DNA of 64,000 bases from contig CANTFL010000002.1 in NCBI GenBank assembly GCA_947650285.1, forward strand, positions 186,001-250,000, in the 5' to 3' direction. The notes under the pieces are model-generated. The model was not told where the DNA came from. It searched no databases and saw nothing but the letters and a program-made list of their open reading frames with translations. Positions 45,101 to 56,389 of this stretch are shown one piece after another. The DNA is from Hyaloperonospora brassicae. Its lineage: Eukaryota > Oomycota > Peronosporomycetes > Peronosporales > Peronosporaceae. Every line of letters starts with the position of its first letter. Within the stretch, counting starts at the first letter, position 1. The position numbers were made by a program, and so were the translations under genes.

Positions 45101-46760
45101 TCGATATTCCATCGATAAAGTCTTGTTGTGCTATAGCACGGACGTAGAGGATACCCCTCGCATCGTTGTCCTTCATGATGAGGAGTTGAAGTATCGTATT
45201 CTCTATGAGTTACACGATACTGCGGTGAGTGATCATCTCGGTCGAGAGAAGACATATAGCGCCGTGAGCCAATATCATTGGTGGCCCAAACTTTACAAAT
45301 GGGTAAGCACATACGTGCGTACGTGTGAAACGTATCAACGGGTGAAATCTTCAGCGCATGCGACTGCGCCGCTAGCTTGTTGGCCATACCCTCGAGGTGT
45401 TATGAGTCCATCAGCATGGATTTCATGTTCGGTCTGCCGAAAGATGGGCAAGGCAATACGGGTATCGTGGTCTTTGTTGACCGTTTGGGAAAGATGGCTC
45501 ACTTAGCGGTGGTGCCGGATACCATTGTTGGTGGAGGTACAGCTACGCTGTTTATCGATCGCGTGTTTTGACAACACGGTTTGCCGTTGGCAATTGTATC
45601 TGATAGAGATCCTCGCTTCACTAGGAAGTTTTGAATATACATCTTAAAGGTGCTCGGCACACGTTTGGACATGTCCACAGCGGATCATCCGCAGACCGAT
45701 GGTCAAACGGAGCGCGTTAATCGTGTCATTGGTGACATCTTGCGCAGTGTTTGCGCTGAAACACCTAAGCGTTGGAGCTCGATGCTCCCTGTCGTTGAGT
45801 TTGCGTTGAATAACGCTGTGCATGCCTCCACCGGCTACACCCCGTTCTACGTGAACGGTCTCACACACCCTCGCGTTCCGTTAACGCTACCACTACGTGG
45901 TTCAGGGCTTGGTGGGGGAGAGATGGCCGATCGGCTTGCTGATATCAGCCCTGCTACTGTTCAACAAACAGATAAGCGAGTTTCTCGCACGCGATTGAAT
46001 GTCTTACAACATGTGCGTGACGCACTGGCTGATAGCCAAGGAAGGCAGAAGGAACAAGCTGATGCTAAAGGCAGAGGTTGTATTGAACGGTGTGAGGTCG
46101 GAGACCAACTTCTACTCAATGCTAAAACTTACCTACAAATGTAGTGTCTGCTGTCTATAAGACAAAGTTGCGTCCGCGCTTCATTGGACCATTTACAGGC
46201 GTCGCAAAGAAGGGACTTGCGTATACGCTCAACCTTCCGCGCAAACTGATCACACACTTTGTGTTCTACGTGGGCTTGCTCAAGCCGTATCGGTATCCGT
46301 CCCACGTAAACTATGAGGCGCTTTCACCGCGTAAGTTGGCGTTGCCATCGGTTGCTGAACCGTATCAGGGGTCAAGCTAAGCCTCAATCCGGTCTTGGTC
46401 CATCTACAACGCCTGAACACGGGCTCGCATCGCGTCGAGCGCACTCTAGGTCTTACTTAAATTTCTCACGATGACCACTTATCTCGAGAAGTACCTTCTC
46501 ATACTCCACCTTCGGTATACCAACCACCTCCGACGCTGCTCGATGAGTAAGGGAACCGCCAGTTCCATGTGGAACGACTCCTGAAACGACGTCGTCGTCA
46601 GGGTCAATACCAGTATCTGGTAAAGTGGCGAGGGTACCCGGAGTCGGAGAACTCGTGGGAATTTGAGGTACCCCTTCGGCAGGATTGCTGGTACGCCGTG
46701 AATTGTTTTGAATATCGTTGCAAGGGTCATCCCTCAACCGAGAGCGCTTCTCACCAATAG
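42150..46760 (+). pseudogene. Pol pseudogene of element B
   Basis: Protease (ILVDSGASCNYARR near 42335; the segment missing in A near 42595-42700 is present here), reverse transcriptase (YFDD near 44117), RNase H, integrase and chromodomain (about 46560-46690) can all be followed. Lesions include a two-base deletion at 42525, TAG stops at 43696 and 44245, a frameshift near 43190, a TAG at 44968 and several in integrase (near 45070, 45400, 45569 and 46140). At the position of A's TAG at 35051, B has a Leu codon, showing that the ancestral pol read through into the chromodomain. Confidence 0.9.
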
Positions 46761-47579
46761 TGGTGGGAAGTAGCGGTTTGCTCCGCGAAAAGGGTCGGAA
46801 CCCGCGGCTACCGTCGTAGCCGAAGCATATCGTGTGAGATTACTCAACTGGTCTCTAGCCTTGAGCTCGGCGTATTCGAACCGAAGCTTTCGTTCTAGAC
46901 AAACATCGGCCACATTAACACTTTATCTCAGAGATGGGACGCTTCTGAGGTGTCGGTTGCGGTACACCTAACGGATGCACTGGTTGTCCTCCCCCTCAGG
47001 CAAATCATCGACAAACAACAAGATGGATTCACCCCTAAGCGGTCGTTCCAAATGACCACGATCCAAGCTTTCAAATTGTGCCTTGTATTGACCTTAAGTT
47101 GCTAGGAAAGTTTCGAGATACCTCTCATGTAGTAATTGGCGTAATAAGATGTCTTTAGGAGTCGTAGCCTCTAGGCCAATGGCCCATGCTGAATCGCTAC
47201 GGCCTTCCGTTTATCAGAGACGTTGCTCCACGTCAGGTATAAAATCACACAACCGCTCCGGTTTTGAATGACCCCTCTGGGTCCGAGCGCGACGAAGATT
47301 AATCTCCTCTTGTTGGAGAACCAAGTCCTGTTTCAAATCAATCGGATTGGTGATGATGTTACCATCCGCATCTGTTGTATGATGCTGCGCCTCGGCTGTG
47401 GTGGTATCACCACGTTTAACGAGCGGATTGGGTGCTGAAAGAGGTCGTACCTCAAGCACAAGTGAGTGGGACGATGTCTGTTCATCTCCATGTACATTGT
47501 TATTGCTACCGTGGTCTATTTCCTCATCGAAGTCGAGGTAGGAGGAAAGAGTCCGAGACTCATTAGATGGCAAGGCCAT
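46453..47579 (-). pseudogene. Antisense ORF relic of element B
   Basis: From ATG 47579 an open minus-strand frame runs to 47214 (121 codons) and is homologous to the N-terminus of the antisense frame in A: both start MA-P--ES-TLSS and share APNP, HHTTDA and IITNP. A second open piece (46737-46453) matches the C-terminal half of A's frame. The parts are in different frames, so the copy is broken. Confidence 0.55.
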
Positions 47580-47685
47580 GGTGGTTGGTGTTTTGGTAAA
47601 CCGTGAGGTTGTAGCACACACACCACCCTCTTCGAGAAAAGAAATCGATTGACATTTTACGGTAACGTCAGTCTGGTTGGGACAG

Positions 47686-47946
47686 TGTAACAGGGTAACA
47701 CGTCGACTGGTAGTCGACAATAGGTGTGATGCACACAAAGGATCGAATCCCCTTTTAAGTGATATTAAAACACAGTATCGATTGTTGAAGACTGATGTCT
47801 GTCAATCATTGATTACGAGATCATTTATAAGGTGTTATTTAGGACATTAGCGAGTAGGCTAATTACTTTGTTTTAAGGAGTTCTTTAAGGTTAAAAGAAA
47901 AAATAAAGTTCAGTTCCCATTTTGATCAATATAAGACACGTGCCTA
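47686..47946 (+). repeat. Truncated 3' LTR of element B
   Basis: Begins TGTAACAGGGTAACACG and follows the first half of A's LTR with many differences until GACACGTGCCT, where similarity stops. Confidence 0.85.
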
Positions 47947-49736
47947 TAAAATTGTTTCCACAACAAATGATAGCCACAATCCTTGACTTTTCATTGACAG
48001 TTTTGTGTGTAAATTCATCGTGGTATGACAAACCCATTCCTGATCTTCTCCAAATTTTTACCTGTAGGTACAGCCAGTGCATACAGGTATTTTAACGAAT
48101 AGGTACTACCCTCTTCGAGTGGGTTCTACACACCCCCCCCCCGGTCGTGGTTTTCGTCCCCTACCGAATGCTTTGGTTTCCTGCTAGAGCGGATGGCCCA
48201 ACTATTAGTTGTTGGGGATTTGTGTTTCTTCAAGAGACCTTACTAGCTGGTTCCGGGGTTACCAGGGTGGTAAGAGTGCATCTAGTGTTTTACACACATT
48301 TATCGATGATCTTGAGGTGGTCTGACAGGTAATCGAACCCGCGCCACTTACGTGGCACAAGCGGTATTTATTCATGGCACGATTCTCTCTGGGTTGGTGC
48401 GCTGAGTGTAATAGCTTACTGTAGTAAGCGTCAAATCTGGCTTGCACTGTCATTATTTTTTCGAGTGATGGAGCCAATCGTCATCTCTAATGTTGCGCCT
48501 GTTAGAGTCGCTAGGACTTTCCTATTTTAGCACCCCTAGATTCGTTTCTCGAAAACAGTGCTGGTCCTAGCGTCGACTGTAATGATGGACCCCCTGTGAA
48601 TTCAACCTTTTTCAGACCGCGAACCACTTGACCTAATCTTTCCTGATCCATCTCAACAAGTGATTCGCTTGCTGGGTATTCGCCACCACTTCAAAAGATG
48701 GCAGGTCTGTCCCTCCCGATTGCTATGGTGCAACAAAAAAACTTGGATTAGTCTTGTGTCAGCGAACTTCGGTCAATGAAGCGTGTACTCACAAAATATG
48801 CGTGTACTACGAGGACATCTCTTTCTTACGCCATTCAGTAAAGGCGGAGACAGATGCTGTGACTAGAACTGCGTAAGCAATGAATGCGCTTGTAGTTAGA
48901 AACCGATGTCACAACAGTGGCTTCCTTGTGGAGGAAGAAGCCGTCTCCGGATTGACGAATGGGAAAAGCCAATAATGACTTAGAAAAATACCTCATACTG
49001 CTCCAAACTCATAAAATCGCGTCGCCTTCGCTGGCTGCAGCACTGAAATGTCTATAAAAAGGTGCAGCCGCATATTGATATTCAGAAATAAGAACTGATC
49101 CACTTGCTGGTTCTCGTAGAAGGTCCGATGAATCCGCAAATCGTGCGACGAGTCAAAGAGCTGGTTCCAGTTGATGGGCACGCTCACAAGAAGAGATGAG
49201 TCGTCAGCAAAAGATGAACGGGTGTGCACTTGTTTTAGACGCACCAAGAACCGGAAGTCCGCGAATATCTGGGGACCTGCTGAATTGATAACTACATACT
49301 GCACACTAGGTGACCAACTATTATAACCAGTGGACGGCCTTGACATATCACGGACACGATTGGAAAGGAGTCCGATACTCCGTCATTCGACAGCATATAT
49401 CACTGTTGTCTCCTATGCATCCATTTTTTCATTGAACAAATTTGGGTGAACGTTACGTCACGAATGAAGCTCTGTTGGGCCTCACGCAAAACTCTCTATC
49501 GATCGTGAAATGCACTTTTCGGATACCGACCAAGAAGCGACTCGGATGGGGCTCGTGTGGATGTCCATATTCTACGATGATGCACTCTGATCAATTTGAT
49601 TGAGCTTGTGATGGTTCAGGAGGAAATTATGTAGTCTTTTATCTGGTATCATAGCAAATTCTCGAAACCGTCGCTGTCGTAGCAACTATATCGGCCGATG
49701 ATTGATAAAATGACCCGTATTTTTCAATAAATTTAT
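47947..49736. other. Intergenic region, no gene recognised
   Basis: Apart from a SINE-like stretch (48110-48400) nothing is recognisable. A run of ten C lies near 48131-48141. Confidence 0.45.
48110..48400 (-). repeat. Possible tRNA-derived SINE
   Basis: The minus strand has a B-box-like GGTTCGATTACC (48339-48328), one base from the copy in the SINE at 14863, followed by about 220 bases ending in a G-run and CCACTC. No convincing A box was found, so this is weaker than the 14.8 kb element. Confidence 0.3.
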
Positions 49737-50310
49737 TTATTTTTCCCCCCAGTAGTTGTTGACCATGTGCACGACTACATTGTCACCTTTCTCACCGTCG
49801 ACTTTGGGCGCTCGACTGGAGAACCCATGCACGTAATTGTTGAGCATGGTGATGTCCGTGTTTTTTCGTAGAACAGGAAGGTCCACGTGTTGTGTCCGTG
49901 GCACGACATCGAAAAAATAAATGTTGCCGTCAAATTCAGAGTTCGTGATGGTCATTCCAAATCCCACCAGCCTTGCCCGTAACGACTATTTGGCGACCAA
50001 TTCGAGACATCTTCACGTGGTCGAGCCAAACGTTGTCGTTCGGAATAGTACCACTTCTGTAAACTTTCATGTAAATCGCAGCGCTACCGTGCACCAAATG
50101 TGGGTTTAGTCCCGTCATCTGCAGAGGTTCTTTCTTTTTCCCAGCGCTTATAACAAAGGAAACAAGGTTACCCATGCGAAAGTCGGTTGTTTCACCAAGG
50201 CTGACACCGAATTTATAGATGTCTTGCCATACAAATTTGACCAATCTATTTGGGGCACCATCTTCCGTCTGCCACGATTCTTTATAGCTATACAGACTAA
50301 ACTTTCTCAA
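49737..50310 (-). pseudogene. Pectin/pectate lyase (PL1-type) pseudogene
   Basis: Two overlapping minus-strand frames together encode part of a family 1 polysaccharide lyase. The first (50310-49936) has MTGLNPHLVHG, then NDNVWLDHVKMSRIGRQ, the conserved beta-helix segment holding the substrate-binding region. The second (from about 49967) continues with TITNSEFDGN, later TMLNNYVHGFSSRAPKVDG and ends VNNYWGEK. A one-base frameshift near 49965 separates them. The N-terminus with signal peptide is missing and the segment after EFDG appears shortened. An intact member would cleave pectin by beta-elimination, acting on the same polymer as the esterase at 26942. Confidence 0.8.
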
Positions 50311-50362
50311 AATTAGCTACAGCACTGTATTGGCATAATTTGTCAGCAACCTTTGCCAGCAA

Positions 50363-51221
50363 GTGAATAAAAGTAGGGACAATATCATGTGTCCCATTAA
50401 ATCACAAAAATAAAAATGCCCCAGATAATGGAAATTAAAAAACGCCTCACGTCTTAGTTTGACGAATACGCTTGAGACATCATCGCGCGTATCCTTCCTG
50501 AAATTTGCCTACATACGACGAAGTCTGTAGAAATTAAAGTTATCGATAAAGGCTAAACAGAAATAATTGCATCATTGGGGTCTATCGATATGATTATGCG
50601 TTTTCAAATATCAAAATTGATAGGCGGGCAGGCAATGCGATCCCACAAGTAGAGCAACATTATTAGCAGCCGCAGCACCTACAACGACAACAGCAGTAGC
50701 AACATCAGTAGCAACAGCAGTAGCATTATTTAAAACTACAACAGCAGCAGCAACCGCATCACCCACAGCATCAGCAGCAACAGCAGTAGCAGCATCAACG
50801 ATAGATACTGAAACAACAACAGCAACCGCAGCACCTACAACGGCAATTTCATCAGCAACATCAGCACCAACATCAGCAACAGCAACCGAAACAACAATAA
50901 CAAAATCAATAACATTAATATCAACAACATTAGCACCAACTAACTATGTTCAGGACATCGAAAGATGATACGAAAAAGCATTTACGTCCTCATATCTCGC
51001 GTCTGCGCCTGCAACCGGTGGCTGCAAGCGCAGCACGCCCGCGGCAGAACCCTCTCCGCGGCTTCCCAAATAGGGCGGGGAAAGGACGTGTGGTTTCATG
51101 TGTGCCACATTAACTTGCCTACACACTAAAAGGTGGGGCTTGTTTTTCTATTATCTGGGGCATTTTTTATTATTTTCGTGATCAAATGGGGACTTTTATT
51201 TTCCCCCATAAAAGTTTTCAC
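50363..51221. mobile_element. Small TIR element (MITE-like, 859 bp)
   Basis: About 75 bases at the left end (from GTGAATAAAAGTAGGGAC) reappear inverted at the right end (up to CATAAAAGTTTTCAC). The best-conserved core is AAAATGCCCCAGATAAT (left near 50413, right near 51165 inverted). No transposase is encoded. The target duplication is unclear. Confidence 0.65.
50625..50968 (+). repeat. Imperfect ACA/GCA trinucleotide repeat, open as a Thr/Ala frame
   Basis: A 340-base stretch of ACA, GCA, TCA, ACC and GTA triplets inside the TIR element. Read in one frame it is open throughout and would give a Thr/Ala-rich product, but it contains no ATG. Confidence 0.75.
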
Positions 51222-52685
51222 GAAGTGATATTTTTACTGGTCAAGAAGAAATAACACATTAGAAATGAACTGAAATGAGTAAAGCAACCATTTCAAGGGC
51301 TTGATTGTGGTAGTGTTCGAGGTATTTATTAATACGCTTTCGTGTTTGTGCTATTTTCAGTTGCAGTTTGATTACTTTCTTTGTCTATTACCCACTTATA
51401 TAACTCCTTTTGAGGAATTGTTGACCAACTGAGATGCAGTTTCGATTCTACGATCGTGTACAGAACAGTAAAAGGCACCTCAATTGGTCAATTATTATGT
51501 GAGGAGGTCGGTATATCGATATTAAGTCGCCACTTTATTTGTAGCAAAAAGTGACGTCTTTCTATGTTTATCGATTAAGTTGTTCCATATATTTTCGTTA
51601 TCTATTCATTTTATCAATAAGTGGTGTGAATTCCCTCTCTTCTACTACCACGTTACATATATTAATTGAATTTGAATTGCGTAATGCTGACCTATACGAA
51701 AATTTCGTGGATAAAAGTGGTCATAATATTGAATTATCATTATATTAGCAAGGGCCAGGAGACGATCGTCTAAATGAGTATTGCTCTAATCGATGTGGCT
51801 ATCTCAGGCGAAGTTTGAGTTTTTTGATGACCAAAAAGATCGGGGCGAAAGCTGAACCGCCACCCAAACTCCCTACTCTGCTCAGCGTGCTAAGGGGTGA
51901 CACGCGTATGCGATTGAACAGGTGGATAGAACCGATGACAGTCAAATCAACGATTGATTACGGTTAACGATGAATATGTGCAGAACCGTTTAATCAAGCC
52001 AGCTAAAATTAACGAAATGAAAAGAAAGCACTTTCTTTCAAAGTAGATATGATACATACACAACATGCGCTTATCATCGATCCGCGACACATTATAACGC
52101 GAACGTGTAAATTTATTTGCACACCACTCTTGGTCTGTCTAAGGACACTTATGTGAGTGCGTATGTATATGGTCGGTTTTGACCTATATTAAGATGTCAC
52201 CATCAGTCTATCAAAATATTCTTCCTCGAATAAAGACGACATTTATCAAATATTGACTATCGATGTAACATATCTAATTTACATCGTTTGTGCAATGACG
52301 TTACGCGTATGTGATACAACCAAGAATGTGGTGTCGCCTTGTATACATGCATACTTCTCTCTTTCAATTTATATATATATGCATTACCGGTGCATTTTAG
52401 TTAGCGACCTGTGAGATTTGTAATAGACACGTACATTATGGCGCTTTTAGTGCCTGAAGTTGGGTTGAGCGGTGTCAGCTACCCAGTTAAATACTTTTGA
52501 TTTTTTACTTTGCTACAAAGTCACCGATGACCGTGAGTAAATTAACTCAGGACTAACAATGTTTGTAGAAGATAAAAAACATAGCTGTACATTTATACAG
52601 CAAAAGTCAGAAGCCTAACCAAGGCTTTTGAGCACTTATTGCTGTTGGTGCTTCCTGCTTTATAGCCTTGTAGCTCCGCTCTAAT
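51222..52685. other. AT-rich region, no gene recognised
   Basis: No domains. Near its end, GTAGCTCCGCTCTA followed by TTGGTATCGC (52685-52694) resembles the LTR end plus primer-binding site of element A, so the 5' LTR of element C may end here; its start was not found. Confidence 0.35.
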
Positions 52686-54179
52686 TGGTATCGCTTGCAT
52701 TCATTCTTGCAGATCTCTTGAAAATGATCTCAACAAAGATGTATTAATTATGTAGTAAAGCGACCAGTTAAATTTGAGTTACGCGAAGGGATCGCGCTTC
52801 AGTTACATCCGAGTTGGCAGACAAATGGTAACGAAGGTCCAACAAATGGTCGAATCACGTCCAATGGACGGTTAAAAATTATTGGACATGAGATCAGACA
52901 GGATAAGACCTGCGATATCAGGTTGAAGTACGACGGACAAGGGAATGACTACGTTGGCGATCAGTAGATCAAAAACGAAAACTCGATCAAGGATGCGATC
53001 GTGATGAGGATCGACGATGAGGTACGTGATCGCGGTCGAGCTAGTGTGGACTACACGACATGATATGCAATTAGAAAGGCGAGTGCGATCGGACAATTAT
53101 ATCCGGTGTGTGCCACGCAAGTACAAGATTGCTGCCTTCTGGAGATAGCGCCATGTGGCATGCAATGTCTAAGACATGGGGATCGGGATATGGTCGTTGG
53201 GTTGGATTGGTTAATAGTAAACAGAGTTCAATTTGCTTGTAAGTACACGTGTCGCTTTCTATTCCGGTTTGGATCATTGGCCTTCCGACGTCAATAAATT
53301 TGCATACTTTTATTAAGCAATGTCCCTGGATTGTTTTGCCAGGGATCAAGAACTCTCAAACAACACCCCAACTGCGACTGGACGCAGGAAACCCTTTGTC
53401 GTTGAGGACTCAAGATCGCGAGACAGCTCAAGTGGTCAGAAGGCTCTCGAATCAAGGTCTACATTCGGACAAGGCGATATGTTACAGATCAGGTTGACTC
53501 ACATCGAGCACCTTACAATTATACAAGTGACTCCGTGAAGAATCCCACGAGATCACACCAACCCCGATCGCGGTGGGAAGATTTCCACACCGAGATTGAA
53601 TCTCGACCCCATCGCAACCACGGTCAAGTTTTACATTGACACGAGTTCATCTGGAAGAGTGCAACCCTCCGCAACGACGGGTGCACAAGGTGAGGAAGGC
53701 TATCAAGAACACGAAATCGGAGTACCCTCTCTGTTAGTCTGTCGTCCGGGTGCCAGTGGAGAGTTGGGGTCGACTCCTCAAAAGAGCGATCACCACTCCA
53801 CCACAATAGTGCGCTGCCCGTTTTCGAACCATAGATTTTACCGTGAGGACCTGAATGAAGATGTGAAGAATAAAATTGAACCTGGTATAAAAACTTCGAA
53901 GGCCAAGGAATCGCCACAGACGCGTGAGTCTGAAAAATTCTCAGTTCATCAGAGTCCAGGAGGGGCTCTTATGGAAATAAAATAAAAGAGGAAAATCGAT
54001 CACTCGATTTGGAAGAAAAACCTCGACCCCCTCATGAGGTCCTTTGAAGGACCACCACGGTTCGTGCTACAAAGCAATATTCGCAGGGTGAAATCCCATC
54101 AGGTTTATAACCGAACCAGAGTTGTCTAAGGTCACACCCGCGATCTAGAGAAAAGAGAAATCGAGGACGGCGAGGGTGA

Positions 54180-56050
54180 AAGAAACGACAACCGAGCCCG
54201 ATCAACGTGATCAAGTTAAGAACAAGATCACGAAGCCGTTCAATTTCGTGGAAGATCAAGTAAAGACAGAAGGATGGCAACGTGAAGAGTTGACCAAAGC
54301 GTTTGAGCGGAAGGTGCTGGATTATCTACTATTAAGTGATCCAGTACTCCAAGTGCTGAAGGCAATTCCGGTCGATGCGATTCAAGGTCCAGTATCGGCC
54401 CCGGCAGTGCATCGAACATGCTAAAGGGAATCTACGGGATCCTGCAACTGTTTCATGAATCTGGATTTGTGACGAAGATATTAGAGTGAGGAACTGTCGA
54501 AGTGCGATCACGATCAGGTCACCTATACATGCCGATTGCTGTATGAGAAGCTGATTCCTATCACAGGCAAACCCAAGATTACCGATCAGTCGATTACCGC
54601 GATCGCAGACATACCGTAAGAATACCACACCAAATCTGTCGCAGTATGCCTCAGCGGAATCCGAGATCAAGTTAGATGACTCGATCAACACTCAGCGAAT
54701 GTCGCTAGGCTCCATTGTATCCGCTCATCTGCTTGGTCGCGCAAAAGGAATCAAGGCCGAATCGCGATCGGCTGCTATACGCGCCACCAGAGATGACGCA
54801 TCGGCTATCCAAGGACACCTGATTTCTTACATCAAGAACGCTATGGGACGACTAAAACAGAGACAACAGGAGTCAAGTCTGTTACGCGATCTTTCCAAGT
54901 CAGGCGATCAAGTGGAAAAGAGCTCGATAAACCCATCAACCCGATGTCGAGATGGAATCGGTTGGATCGCGTCAAGGCCGATCGGATTTTGGTGATCTTC
55001 GAGGAAATACCCCGTACGATTTGAAGCATAATGACTTACGGCGTTCATTAATGAATTTTGCGGAATTCTAGATGTACCAAGGACCGTCTCCTCATACTAT
55101 TTCATTTCTCTGTGATCGGCGAATTGAAGGAGTTCAAGGGTTAATATTAAGATAAATACCGTGCTAGAAGGTGTATTAGCAAGGTCAAGTTGGCGTTCCT
55201 AAGGGATCCAATATAGGATAAAATAAAGTGCTGGGTGTTCGGTAATCTACTGACAGGACCGGCGCAAGATTGGCACATTCAACTGAGTCGTACTACTTGA
55301 CGCTTGTGGAACGATCTGCTGAAAGGTTTCATGGTACAATATGAAGGATATGGTGTGTCGAATGCCATACAGTTATACCACGCGCGCAAACAAACGGACG
55401 AAACCCCTCTAAAGTATTTGCACCGATTGAATGGGGCAGCGATCCGAGCCAAGGTGTCGGTTCTAGAAGGTAGAACACGCTACGCGGCGTAAACATGTGG
55501 AACGCCTTTTTTCCCGCTAGATGATCGTGATTTAACAAAAAGTTGACTCTACTGCAATTATCGGATGCCGACGATATGGATGAAACGCTGCGTGCGTATC
55601 AGCGCATGGAAAACCGGTACACGAAGGCATCGATGGGACTAGGCAAGTTTCATCAGCGACTTGGGCCTCATGGGGATCAGGAACCGTCAAAATCAACCCG
55701 AGCAGTAAGAGTGATCAGGGTGGAAAGCGAGAGTAGCATCTCGGAGTCGGATCCAAGTGAATCAGAAGATGATGTGGACCGACGTATGGTTTGTGCGATC
55801 ACTGTCCTTAATTAAATGAAGTTTAACCAAGATCATCATATGTCGCATGAACAAGTGGACCGGGCGGAGCTACGTGATCAAGGAGAACGATTAAAAGCGT
55901 GCACCCACCGTGGATAGAACAAGCATAATGATTGGAGCGTCTGGAAGAGATCGACTTTCCGGAAATGCGGCCGCAAGGGACATCCATCAGGCAAGTATTT
56001 TTACTCGTGTTCTGCTTGTGTGAAAGCGAACGAGAGTGTCAAGTGAGGTG
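54180..56050 (+). pseudogene. Gag pseudogene of element C
   Basis: Fragments in several frames: an N-terminal region (VKTEGWQREELTKAFERKVL near 54250), a Gag capsid-type core (LLTGPAQDWHIQLSRTT near 55248, then WNDLLKGFMVQYEGYG near 55307 and ETPLKYLHRLNGAAIRAK near 55400), and a Ser/Glu-rich segment near 55730. The zinc-knuckle region (RKCGRKGHPSGKYFYSC near 55960) has lost a Cys. Stops are frequent, so no full-length product is possible. Confidence 0.75.
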
Positions 56051-56389
56051 TGAAAAAAGTTCTACAATCTGATGCGCAAGTGGTATGTGCCCACCAAGCA
56101 CGCAGGAATGTGTCCGTCCGAGGCGGGGGAGATGTTAAACTAGGATGCTCGCCGGGACGGAATCTGGTACGAGCTGATCGTTCTAGGCTATGCATAAATG
56201 CTTTAGTAAAGATACGAGTGAAGGATCAAGAGGTTAGCGATCAGGAAGAGCCAATCGCTAAAATACGTAATCATTCAACGTGTGTCCGCGAGGTCCTGAG
56301 TGTGAGAATAATTGACGAATACAACCGATCAGCTGTGAAGATGGAGCTTGATATCGCACCAGGGGAATTACGTAAAATGGTTTAAGAAG

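Larger units (their letters stand above)
41220..47946 (+). mobile_element. Ty3/gypsy retrotransposon B, 5'-truncated relative of element A
   Basis: Homologous to A from gag (equivalent of 30026) through the first half of the 3' LTR. The 5' LTR and gag start are missing and the 3' LTR stops at about 47946. It carries many stops and frameshifts. Identity to A is very uneven: some pol blocks are identical over 126-277 bases, while the 3' region from about 46750 on is much more diverged. Confidence 0.93.
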
